A stretch of 64,000 bases of DNA, from the NCBI GenBank assembly GCA_902541695.1, contig CACBRT010000001.1, forward strand, positions 67,501 through 131,500, read 5' to 3'. This stretch comes from an uncultured Alphaproteobacteria bacterium (lineage in GTDB: Bacteria > Pseudomonadota > Alphaproteobacteria > Rhodobacterales > Rhodobacteraceae). Shown piece by piece: positions 28,435 through 37,659 of the stretch. The notes under the pieces are model-generated. The model saw only the letters and a list, made by a program, of their open reading frames with translations, was not told the DNA's origin and searched no databases. The translations under genes were made by a program, and so were the position numbers. The stretch's first letter is position 1. Each line of letters begins with the position of its first letter.

Positions 28435-28986
28435 ATGGCTGCGATACCTCCAGTTTGTGACTTTGATTGGCTAGCGCCTGAATTTAATTTAATTGGAGTA
28501 GACCAAAAAAAATATAATTTAGATTCTGTAAAAGGAAAAAATGGTACATTAATAATGTTTATATGCAATCATTGCCCATATGTTCTTGCGGTATTAGACA
28601 GAATTATTCGAGATAGTAAAGATTTAATAGATCATGGAATTGGAGTTGCCGCCATTTCATCAAATGATGTAGAAACTTATCCTGAAGATAGTTTTGAAAA
28701 TATGATAAAATTATCAAATAAAAATAATTTTCCATTCCCTTATCTTTTTGATGAAGATCAATCAATAGCGAAAAAATATGATGCCATTTGCACTCCAGAC
28801 TTTTTTGGATTTAACTCTACTCTTGGCTTACAGTACAGAGGTAGATTAGATGCTTCTAGAAAAGAGGCTGGACCCACAGATCTTAGAAGAGATCTTTTTG
28901 AAGCTATGTCTTTAGTTGCCAAAACAGGTAAAGGACCAGAGGATCAAATTTCTTCAATGGGATGTTCTATAAAGTGGAAAAGTTAA
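28435..28986 (+). CDS. Thioredoxin-fold/AhpC-TSA family protein
   Basis: LIMFICNHCPYVLAVLDRI, PFPYLFDEDQSIAKKYDAICTPDFFGF; ATG at 28435. Confidence 0.85.
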   Translation: MAAIPPVCDFDWLAPEFNLIGVDQKKYNLDSVKGKNGTLIMFICNHCPYVLAVLDRIIRDSKDLIDHGIGVAAISSNDVETYPEDSFENMIKLSNKNNFPFPYLFDEDQSIAKKYDAICTPDFFGFNSTLGLQYRGRLDASRKEAGPTDLRRDLFEAMSLVAKTGKGPEDQISSMGCSIKWKS

Positions 28987-29013
28987 TATTAATACATTCA
29001 ATCAAAAAAATTA

Positions 29014-29043
29014 TTGACCTACTTATTTTAATATAGCTAGATA
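29014..29043 (+). promoter_or_regulatory. Candidate sigma70-type promoter for the riboswitch/btuB transcript
   Basis: TTGACC, 18-nt spacer, TAGATA just upstream of the riboswitch. Confidence 0.35.
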
Positions 29044-29048
29044 AGATT

Positions 29049-29212
29049 ATGGTTTGATTCTTTTAATAAGGAATTGATTAAAAGGGAATATGGTTAAAAA
29101 CCATAGCTGCCCCCGCAACTGTAAGTGGGTAGAATTAGTCCATAGTGCCACTGAATAAATTGGGAAGGCGGACTACATTCACTGATCCATGAGCCAGGAG
29201 ACCTGCCATAAT
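29049..29212 (+). promoter_or_regulatory. Cobalamin (AdoCbl-type) riboswitch aptamer
   Basis: AGGGAATATGGTTAAAAACCATAGCTGCCCCCGCAACTGTAAGTGGGT ... GCCACTGAATAAATTGGGAAGGCGG ... GATCCATGAGCCAGGAGACCTGCC B12-box consensus; upstream of btuB. Confidence 0.95.
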
Positions 29213-29223
29213 TTTCACCTACC

Positions 29224-29299
29224 TTAAGTACGGGGCGTACTTAATGGGCGGTTATCCGTAAAGGTGATCTTACCTTTGCGGTAGTTGAATCTTCCGCAA
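29224..29299 (+). promoter_or_regulatory. Riboswitch expression platform with overlapping alternative hairpins
   Basis: TTAAGTAC/GTACTTAA (29224-29244); CCGTAAAGGT/ACCTTTGCGG (29256-29281); overlapping TTGCGG/CCGCAA (29276-29299). Confidence 0.55.
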
Positions 29300-29338
29300 A
29301 AAATTGGCTTTTAAAAGTCATTAAAAAGTGGAGGAAAA

Positions 29339-31228
29339 ATGTCATTTTCAAATAAATTATTTATCTTTTTGTTCATCATATTATCTACAACTAAAATTGT
29401 AGCTCAGGATTTTGTTTTGGATCAAATTACGGTTTCAGCAAATAGAGTTTTTACTCCGGTAAATGAAACTGGTGCAATTGTAGATGTAATTGATGAGGAA
29501 ATCATTCAAAACAAAAAAGCAACTTTTCTAACTCAATTATTATCTACCACACCTGGTATTTTTGTATCACAGAATGGTCCGGTTGGTTCTACTACTGAAA
29601 TTAAAATCAGAGGATATGGGTCAAAATATATCAAGGTATATTATGATGGAATTGATATAGCTGATGTAACCGGAGTTGAAGTCAAACCTTATATTGTCGG
29701 GATACCAAGTAATAATTTAAAAAAGATTGAGATTTTACAAGGAAGTCAATCAGCCCTATATGGATCAGAGGCAGTAGGAGGTGTTTTATTTTTGGAAACA
29801 AAAGATCTTACTGAAAAAAACAAAAGTTCTATAAATGTTCAATATGGTAGCTACAATACTAAATCACTTTCAATATCTACTGGCTATCAAATCGAAGGAA
29901 CAAAACTTGGTTTAAGATTTTCAAATACAGAAAGTGATGGATATTCAGCATTAGAAACTAGTAAAGCAGGTACTGAAAATGATGGTTATTTTAATAGGGA
30001 GATTTCCATCAAAACGTTAACTGACCTAAATAATGGCGCGAGCTTTTCTTTAAATTTGCTAAACACATTTAATAAAGGTGACTACGACGGTTTTATGGGT
30101 GATGCAGAAAATTATTACTATGAACAATTAAATCAAGGTTTAGGAGCAAAACTTTCAATTAAAGGAAATAATAGTGATCAAAAATTCAGTTTAAATTTTT
30201 ATAAAACGGATAGAACTCAATTTTCACCTTTTGCTTCAACAGAATATTATGGCAATAGAGGATCAATTGATTATCAAATTTTGCGGAATTTTAACTTTGG
30301 AAGAGTAATTTTTGGATTAGCTGCTGAAACAAATACTGTTGAGATAAATAAAACTGACAAGGTAGTAAATAACTATGCCTCATTTATTTCTCTCCTAACA
30401 AAACCAATAAATAATTCCACTTTAGACACTACAATCAGGTTGGACGATCACTCTGTTTTTGGTCAGAAAATAACTGGTAGAATTACAGGTACATACCAAC
30501 CCAACAAAGACTTAGTTATCAAGGTTGGAACTGGGACTGGTTTTAGGGCTCCATCATTAGATGAAATGTACGGTCAGTATAATGTTAATGACCCATCAAA
30601 TTTTAGGGCTGACTCTAATGGGGACTTCACAGTTCTTTATGGTAATCCACTATTAAAACCTGAGAATAGTACAAGTATGGATGCAGGTTTCAGTTATCGT
30701 ATTAATACATTTAATGCGGTTTTAAGTGGCAGTATTTTTAATATAAAAATAGATAAAGCTATATCTTGGGACCCTGAAGATCCAACTGATTGGTATGATG
30801 GAAAATATAATCAGTTGGGTAGTAAATCGGAAAGAAAAGGTTATGATTTAAGATTAAATACCTCAATAAATAGTAATTCAAAATTTGGAATTTCATATGT
30901 CAATACTACTGATGAAAACGGCAATAGTGTTTCCAATATACCAAAGCAAGTTATCAATGTGAGTTTGTCTTCAAAAGTAACAGATAAGCTTTCTATTAAT
31001 GGTGAACTTCAATCTGTCAGCCAACTTACTGGGGTAAAAAGTGATGGATCTGGTGCAGTTCCTCTTAAAGATTACAACCTATTAAATACGAAATTATCTT
31101 ATTTACTTAATGGAAATTCAAAAATTTATTTAAATGGTGAAAATTTATTAGATGAAACCTATGAAACTTCAAGTGGTTACGGAACTGCCAAAAGGTCATT
31201 TTATTTAGGCTATGAAAGACAATTTTAG
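29339..31228 (+). CDS. btuB: TonB-dependent vitamin B12 receptor
   Basis: Signal peptide, LDQITVSANR TonB-box-like, plug domain QGSQSALYGSEAVGGVLFLETK, C-terminal GYERQF; under a cobalamin riboswitch. Confidence 0.93.
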   Translation: MSFSNKLFIFLFIILSTTKIVAQDFVLDQITVSANRVFTPVNETGAIVDVIDEEIIQNKKATFLTQLLSTTPGIFVSQNGPVGSTTEIKIRGYGSKYIKVYYDGIDIADVTGVEVKPYIVGIPSNNLKKIEILQGSQSALYGSEAVGGVLFLETKDLTEKNKSSINVQYGSYNTKSLSISTGYQIEGTKLGLRFSNTESDGYSALETSKAGTENDGYFNREISIKTLTDLNNGASFSLNLLNTFNKGDYDGFMGDAENYYYEQLNQGLGAKLSIKGNNSDQKFSLNFYKTDRTQFSPFASTEYYGNRGSIDYQILRNFNFGRVIFGLAAETNTVEINKTDKVVNNYASFISLLTKPINNSTLDTTIRLDDHSVFGQKITGRITGTYQPNKDLVIKVGTGTGFRAPSLDEMYGQYNVNDPSNFRADSNGDFTVLYGNPLLKPENSTSMDAGFSYRINTFNAVLSGSIFNIKIDKAISWDPEDPTDWYDGKYNQLGSKSERKGYDLRLNTSINSNSKFGISYVNTTDENGNSVSNIPKQVINVSLSSKVTDKLSINGELQSVSQLTGVKSDGSGAVPLKDYNLLNTKLSYLLNGNSKIYLNGENLLDETYETSSGYGTAKRSFYLGYERQF

Positions 31229-31240
31229 AATGAGTATAAT

Positions 31241-32221
31241 ATGAAAATTGCGATAATTTTTTCAATTTGTATCCATTTCTTTTTTTATTTTGCAATGGCA
31301 GGTTTTTTCTTTCCTGATTTTAAAAAAAATAATAAAAATCTAAAATTACATAGTACTAGCATATCAATTATAAACCTGCCATCCTATGATGCTATGATTT
31401 CAAATGAGCCGATTATTAAAAGCTCAAATTATGAAAATTTACATTCAACTAAAATAGTTGCTCCAAAACTTGATGTTAATTTCACTAAAATTAAACCATT
31501 TGCAATGGGGATTAATATTCATGATAAGAAGAACTTCAAACTTTTTGAATATAATAAAGAAGATAAAAATCTAAATTTTAATTTTGTAAATCCAATACTG
31601 ATTAAAACTGATTATACAATTAAAAAAAATGTTATTTTGAAAAATAAAATTATTGAAAATACCTCATTTGAAAAAGAAATTGATAATTTAGGATATGTTT
31701 CAGGTGAATGGTTAATGAGTGAATTAGAAAATAAAAAGCTTTCTATTTCATCACCTTCAAATGCTGAGGATAATCAAAATATTTTTGAAAATTTAGCTAA
31801 AATCAAAGAAGATTTAATTTCAATAAAAAAAGTACTGACCATAAGGCAGATAAAACTTAATAAAAATTTAGAAGAAAATGGTCAAAAAAAGTCACAATAT
31901 TCAAGTAAAATAAAAAAATCTAAGAAAGAAAAAAATGATTTAAAAATCTGGAGTTCAAAAATTCTTCAAGAAATTAATTCTCACATAAATTATCCTTTAG
32001 TAGCACTACAAAATCAAATTAGTGGAAGGGTGATTATCCAACTCAGTATAACAAATAAAGGGATCTTAAAAAAATTATCTTTAATACAATCTTCTGGGTT
32101 TGATGTTTTGGATAATGAGGTATTAAGAGCAGTAAGTAATTCAGGGCATTATCCGTCCGCCCCCTTATCACTTTCAAAAAAACATTATTCTTTTAAATTA
32201 CCAATAAAATTTGAAATTTAA
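31241..32221 (+). CDS. TonB-like energy transducer
   Basis: N-terminal TM with SxxxH (SICIH), C-terminal HINYPLVALQNQISGRVIIQLSITNKGILKKLSLIQSSGFDVLDNEVLRAV. Confidence 0.85.
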   Translation: MKIAIIFSICIHFFFYFAMAGFFFPDFKKNNKNLKLHSTSISIINLPSYDAMISNEPIIKSSNYENLHSTKIVAPKLDVNFTKIKPFAMGINIHDKKNFKLFEYNKEDKNLNFNFVNPILIKTDYTIKKNVILKNKIIENTSFEKEIDNLGYVSGEWLMSELENKKLSISSPSNAEDNQNIFENLAKIKEDLISIKKVLTIRQIKLNKNLEENGQKKSQYSSKIKKSKKEKNDLKIWSSKILQEINSHINYPLVALQNQISGRVIIQLSITNKGILKKLSLIQSSGFDVLDNEVLRAVSNSGHYPSAPLSLSKKHYSFKLPIKFEI

Positions 32222-32253
32222 TGTTGTTATATTTAAATTTTCTATAGAATTTT

Positions 32254-33756
32254 TTAAGTACCACAAAAAGTCTGAGTTACTTCTTCGTTAGGAGAAGGAG
32301 GTTTTGTATATGGGTCGTCAAAGGTTCTTAATTTGTATGGATCATTTAAGGCATTTAGAAAATCATTAAGTGAATCTTTTTTATTTTCATTAATTGCATC
32401 ATTTAGAACTTTTTCTACAATATGATTTCTAGGTATTATAGATGGATTATTTATCAATAAAGTTTTTAATATTTTTTTTAAATTTTTTTTATTAATGTTT
32501 AACCTTTTTGTCCATTTGGCATACCAATCAGAAGATTTAATTTTACTATAAATTCTATGACTTTTTGGTGGACCTTCTTTCTCAATTTGATCCTTTTCCA
32601 ATAAAAAAGATAGAGAATAAAAAGAATTAGTAAAATCTAATTGATGGTTTTGCATTAGAGTTAAGAACTCTTCAATAAGGTTTTTATCTGTTTTGGTTAC
32701 GTTAACTATTCCTAATTTGTAACCCATCATTGAGATCCAATTACTCTCATATATTGAAGCAAATTCATTTAGAATTTCTTCTGCTTTTTTTATAGATTTA
32801 TTTAAGTTGTTGTCTAATAGAGGCAGAATAGTTTCTGCAAATCTCGTTAAATTCCATAATATTATATTTGGTTGATTTTTATAAGAATATCTACCTTGGT
32901 AATCTATTGAACTGAATACCTTATTATAATCAAAAATATCCATAAATGCGCATGGTCCATAGTCTATTGTCTCACCAGATAAGCATGTATTATCAGTATT
33001 CATCACACCATGTATAAATCCTGCACTCATCCATTTACTTATTAAATTGGCTTGTGATTTAATAATCTCCATTAGGAATTTTTCATAAATATTTTTTGAA
33101 GATAATGATAATTTAAAATGCCTTTCTATAATATAATCAGCTAAGATTTTTATTTCTTTTGTCATTTGTCTTGCTGCAAAATATTGAAAGGTGCCAACCC
33201 TAACATGGCTATTTGCTATTCTTACTAAAATTGCACCAGGTAATATTCTTTCTCTAACTACTTTTTCTCCAGTTGTTATTGCTGCAAGACTTCTTGTCGT
33301 AGGTATATTAATTGAATTCATATATTCAGAGATTATGTATTCTCTTAATACAGGACCAAGAGTGGCTCTCCCATCACCTGATCTAGAAAAAGGTGTTTTC
33401 CCAGATCCTTTGAGATGAATATCCTTTAAATTGCCATTCTTATCTTTAACTTCTCCCAAGAGAATGGCTCTTCCATCTCCTAGCTGAGGTACAAATGATC
33501 CAAATTGATGTCCAGCATATGCTAGTGCTATTGGTTCAGAATCTTTAATTAAATTTTGCCCAGAAAGAAACTGAATTCCATCTTTTTTTTTCAACCAAGA
33601 ATAATCTAAATCAAGTCTATCTGAAAGTTTTTGGTTAAGTAAAAAAAGACCCACATCTGGCATCTTCTCAGGTTTTACTCTATGAAAGAATGTTTCTGGT
33701 AATGAATTATAGGAATTTTCAAAATTTACTTTGGAATGATTATCCATTTCAAGCAA
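32254..33756 (-). CDS. selO: Protein adenylyltransferase SelO (YdiU/UPF0061)
   Basis: AYAGHQFGSFVPQLGDGRAILLGE, LKGSGKTPFSRSGDGRATLGPVLREYI, HGVMNTDNTCLSGETIDYGPCAFMD. Confidence 0.95.
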   Translation of the reverse strand: MLEMDNHSKVNFENSYNSLPETFFHRVKPEKMPDVGLFLLNQKLSDRLDLDYSWLKKKDGIQFLSGQNLIKDSEPIALAYAGHQFGSFVPQLGDGRAILLGEVKDKNGNLKDIHLKGSGKTPFSRSGDGRATLGPVLREYIISEYMNSINIPTTRSLAAITTGEKVVRERILPGAILVRIANSHVRVGTFQYFAARQMTKEIKILADYIIERHFKLSLSSKNIYEKFLMEIIKSQANLISKWMSAGFIHGVMNTDNTCLSGETIDYGPCAFMDIFDYNKVFSSIDYQGRYSYKNQPNIILWNLTRFAETILPLLDNNLNKSIKKAEEILNEFASIYESNWISMMGYKLGIVNVTKTDKNLIEEFLTLMQNHQLDFTNSFYSLSFLLEKDQIEKEGPPKSHRIYSKIKSSDWYAKWTKRLNINKKNLKKILKTLLINNPSIIPRNHIVEKVLNDAINENKKDSLNDFLNALNDPYKLRTFDDPYTKPPSPNEEVTQTFCGT

Positions 33757-33772
33757 AAAGGAAGTTCATTAA

Positions 33773-35089
33773 TTAATTATATTTATCAAGTGTTTTTCTA
33801 AATTTATCGACTATTTCATCTATATGTTTTTTTTCAGAAATGAACATAGGAGCAACAATACCCGTATCTCCTGTAAATTTTACATGTAAACCATTCCAAA
33901 AAAGATCTTTTTGCAATTTCCCTCCACATTTTCCAGGACTCTCATCAATATGCAACTCCACTCCTGCCATAAGACCAATTCCTCTTACATCCTTGACTAG
34001 CTTATGGTCGCTAAGTGAGAAAATACTATCTAAAAAATATGGAGATAACTCATTTGCTTTTTGGAAAAGGCCTTCATCCTCATATATTTTAAGTGAGGCT
34101 AAACCTGCTGCACAAGCAGCAGGATGACCAGAATATGTGTATCCATGGAAAAATTCGATTGCATTCTCATTTGCATTATCCGTAACTGCTTCATATATCT
34201 CGTCCTTCACACAGACTGCACCCATTGGCATTGAGCCATTTGTCAATGCTTTTGCCATTGTCATTATATCGGGTTTAACGTTAAATTTGTCAGAAGCAAA
34301 ATTAGTTCCCATTCTACCAAAACCGGTTATTACTTCATCAAAAATAAGAATAATACCGTTGTCATCACAAATTTCTCTTAATCTTTCTAAATAACCAACT
34401 GGAGGAACCAAAGTTCCCGTTGAACCAGCAACTGGCTCAACTATACAAGCTGCAATAGTTTGACCTCCATAGGTTTGAACAAACCTTTGTAAATCGTTAG
34501 CCAATTCCTTACCGTTTAAAGGTTGTCCCTTGACGCAAAGTTCTTCCCCTGTCCATGTGTGTCTCATCATTACCACACCTGGCATAACTATAGGGAAGGT
34601 TTTTCTATTATTAACCATTCCCGAAAGTGAAACTCCACCTATATTAACGCCATGATAAGCTCTCTCTCTGCTTACAAATCTATGTCTATTTTCCCCTACT
34701 GCAGAGTGATATGCCATAGTTATTTTCAACGCAGTATCAACAGCCTCAGAACCCGAATTAACAAAAAAAACATGATTTAAACCCTCAGGAGTTATTTCTG
34801 ATACTCTATCAGCTAATTTAAAACTTTCCTGGTGGCTTGTTCCAAAAGGGGAAGTATAAGTATTAATTTTCATTTGTTCGTGGACTGCTTCGATAATTTT
34901 TGGATGGCAATGTCCTGCAGGACAGCAAAAAAGACCTGAGGATCCATCTAAAACTTTTGAACCCATATGATTATCCATATAAACACCAGAAGCTTGGCTT
35001 ATTAACCTTGGATTAGCCTTAAAACCCCTGTTATCAGTAAAGGGCATCCAGTGATTTTCTAATGAATTTCTATTTACATTATATGCCAT
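33773..35089 (-). CDS. Class III aminotransferase (omega-amino acid--pyruvate type)
   Basis: ENHWMPFTDNRGFKANPRL, FVNSGSEAVDTALKI, LIFDEVITGFGRMG, DIMTMAKALTNG (PLP Lys). Confidence 0.92.
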   Translation of the reverse strand: MAYNVNRNSLENHWMPFTDNRGFKANPRLISQASGVYMDNHMGSKVLDGSSGLFCCPAGHCHPKIIEAVHEQMKINTYTSPFGTSHQESFKLADRVSEITPEGLNHVFFVNSGSEAVDTALKITMAYHSAVGENRHRFVSRERAYHGVNIGGVSLSGMVNNRKTFPIVMPGVVMMRHTWTGEELCVKGQPLNGKELANDLQRFVQTYGGQTIAACIVEPVAGSTGTLVPPVGYLERLREICDDNGIILIFDEVITGFGRMGTNFASDKFNVKPDIMTMAKALTNGSMPMGAVCVKDEIYEAVTDNANENAIEFFHGYTYSGHPAACAAGLASLKIYEDEGLFQKANELSPYFLDSIFSLSDHKLVKDVRGIGLMAGVELHIDESPGKCGGKLQKDLFWNGLHVKFTGDTGIVAPMFISEKKHIDEIVDKFRKTLDKYN

Positions 35090-35259
35090 TGTTTTCCCCC
35101 AAACTAAATAAAATTCAATAACTATTAATGTCTTGAATTATTATAATGTATCAAAATCATATTTACTAGTAGATTTCTCATTTTAAATTTTTTTTTTGAG
35201 TATATAATATAAGATCAAAAGAAAATAGATATTTATAGCAGTAGTCTCTTTTATTAATT

Positions 35260-36291
35260 ATGAATTATATAAAAAGTATTCGATCTAGGGCATCGAAAGT
35301 TCCCAAAAAAATAATTTTAAGTGAAGGAACAGACGATAGAGTTATTTTAGCTGCCATTGAATCTGTCGTTGAAGGATTTGGAGAAATGACTTTGATAGGT
35401 CCTGTAGACTTCATTAGTGAAAAGATAAAAAAATTTTCTTCCTCATTCCAGCAAAAAAAGCAGAATGAAATTTTATCAAAAATTGAAATAATAAATCCTG
35501 AGAAATCAGATCTTCAGGAGGAATTTGCAAAAGAATATTTAAAATGTAGAGCAAAAAAACCAATTAAAATAGATGATGCCCTTCAAATCGTTAAAAATCC
35601 GTTGGTGTTTTCTGCTCTTTTAGTTCGTCTAAATTATGCTGATGGAACTGTTGGAGGAGCGGTTTCAACCACCTCAGACACAGTAAGAACTGCCATAAAT
35701 GTAATTGGTTTAAAAGAAAGCAAAGAAAAACTTTCAAGTTTTTTTCTTATTGTTTGTGATAAATCTTTTCATAAAAGAAAGGAAACATTTATTTTTGCAG
35801 ATTGCGGTGTGGTAATAAACCCGTCAGTAGAGGAACTAGCTAATTCAGCTATAGTAAGCAACGATTGGTTTTCTGAATTAGTAAGTGAAAAACCTTATGT
35901 AGGGTTGCTTTCGTTTTCAACTTTAGGAAGTGCTAGACATCCTTTGGCAAATAAAGTTATTAAAGCTAAAGAGCTAGTAGGATCACTCAGACCCGACATT
36001 AAAGTTGAAGGTGAATTACAGTTTGACAGTGCTTTTGACCCTTTGGTTTCTAGTATAAAAGTAAATAATTCAAATATCTCTGGCAAATGTAATGTATTGA
36101 TCTTTCCAAATTTAGATGCTGCCAATATAGCTTATAAAATTGCTGAAAGAATGGCTGGTGCAGTTGCAATTGGTCCTATATTGGACGGTTTAAAAAAACC
36201 AGCAAATGATGTGTCACGCGGTTGTGGTTTTCAGGACATTGTAAATGTAATTGCAATTACAAATATCCAGGCACATCTTGGAATGTCTTGA
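35260..36291 (+). CDS. pta: Phosphate acetyltransferase
   Basis: PTA_PTB family: [60 protein letters not shown]. Confidence 0.92.
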   Translation: MNYIKSIRSRASKVPKKIILSEGTDDRVILAAIESVVEGFGEMTLIGPVDFISEKIKKFSSSFQQKKQNEILSKIEIINPEKSDLQEEFAKEYLKCRAKKPIKIDDALQIVKNPLVFSALLVRLNYADGTVGGAVSTTSDTVRTAINVIGLKESKEKLSSFFLIVCDKSFHKRKETFIFADCGVVINPSVEELANSAIVSNDWFSELVSEKPYVGLLSFSTLGSARHPLANKVIKAKELVGSLRPDIKVEGELQFDSAFDPLVSSIKVNNSNISGKCNVLIFPNLDAANIAYKIAERMAGAVAIGPILDGLKKPANDVSRGCGFQDIVNVIAITNIQAHLGMS

Positions 36292-36346
36292 AAATAAAAA
36301 AAGATTTATTAAAATCAATAAAAAGACAAGATATCTGGAGAAATTT

Positions 36347-37570
36347 ATGAAAGATCTCATTAATACTATAGAAGAAAAAGATTTGCCTGAATTAAATAAA
36401 TTTGAATGGCAGGATCCGCTACTTTTAGATACCAAACTATCTGATAGTGAGAGGTTATTGGCCAAGTCAGTAAGGGAATTTGCCGAAAAAAATCTTATGC
36501 CAAGAGTAGAGAAGGCGTTTCAAAATGAAAAAGTAGATCTTGATGTAATTAAATTAATGGGAGAGATGGGTCTACTAGGCTCAACGATTCCTGAGCAATA
36601 TGGTGGGATTGGAGCTAATTATATCTCTTATGGTTTGATTGCAAGAGAAATAGAAAGAATAGATTCTGGATATCGATCTATGATGTCAGTTCAATCAAGC
36701 TTAGTTATGTATCCAATATTTGCTTATGGCTCAGATGAACAAAAAGAAAAATACTTACAAAAGTTAGCATCTGGTAATTTAATAGGTTGCTTTGGTTTAA
36801 CAGAGGCAAATGCAGGTTCTGATCCTAGTAGTATGTCGACAAAGGCTGAAAAAGTTTCAGGAGGCTACATAATTTCTGGAGAAAAGTCATGGATTTCAAA
36901 TAGTCCAATAGCAGATGTTTTTATAATCTGGGCAAAATCAAACGAACATAATGGCAAAATTAAAGGTTTTATTTTGGAAAAAAATACCCCTGGGTTATCT
37001 GCTCCTATTATTGATGGTAAATTAAGTCTGAAAGTTTCAATTACTGGCAAGATTGTAATGGATAATGTATTTGTGAATGAGGAATCAATCTTACCTAATG
37101 TAGAAGGTTTAAAAGGTCCATTTGGATGCCTAAATCGCGCTAGGTATGGAATATCTTGGGGAGTACTAGGTGCTGCAGAATATTGTTGGCATGTTGCACG
37201 ACAATATGGTTTAGATCGTATTCAATTCAAAAGACCTCTTGCACAAAATCAATTATACCAAAAAAAATTGGTAGATATGCAAACCGAAATTTCACTAGGT
37301 TTACATGCAGTACATAGACTAGGGCAATTAATGGATGAAGGTAATGCGAGTCCAGAGTCTATAAGTTTACTCAAAAGAAATAACTGTGGAAAAGCTTTAG
37401 ACGTAGCAAGATTATCTAGGGATATGCTAGGTGGGAATGGCATAGACATTTCATATGGTGTGATGAGACATTTGATAAATTTAGAAACTGTAAATACTTA
37501 CGAAGGTACCCACGATATTCACGCTCTTATATTAGGAAGAGCTCAGACAGGTCTTCAAGCTTTTTTCTAA
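36347..37570 (+). CDS. Acyl-CoA dehydrogenase, glutaryl-CoA dehydrogenase-like
   Basis: [80 protein letters not shown]; start MKDLINTI at 36347. Confidence 0.9.
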   Translation: MKDLINTIEEKDLPELNKFEWQDPLLLDTKLSDSERLLAKSVREFAEKNLMPRVEKAFQNEKVDLDVIKLMGEMGLLGSTIPEQYGGIGANYISYGLIAREIERIDSGYRSMMSVQSSLVMYPIFAYGSDEQKEKYLQKLASGNLIGCFGLTEANAGSDPSSMSTKAEKVSGGYIISGEKSWISNSPIADVFIIWAKSNEHNGKIKGFILEKNTPGLSAPIIDGKLSLKVSITGKIVMDNVFVNEESILPNVEGLKGPFGCLNRARYGISWGVLGAAEYCWHVARQYGLDRIQFKRPLAQNQLYQKKLVDMQTEISLGLHAVHRLGQLMDEGNASPESISLLKRNNCGKALDVARLSRDMLGGNGIDISYGVMRHLINLETVNTYEGTHDIHALILGRAQTGLQAFF

Positions 37571-37608
37571 ATTAAAAATTTTTATTAAGATTATTTTTTG
37601 GTTTGAAA

Positions 37609-37636
37609 AATTTAACTTTACAGTTAAAGTTAAATT
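37609..37636. terminator. AT-rich inverted repeat after the acyl-CoA dehydrogenase
   Basis: AATTTAACTTTA-CAGT-TAAAGTTAAATT perfect 12-bp stem. Confidence 0.55.
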
Positions 37637-37659
37637 CACATTTATTTTTTACTCTGCTA

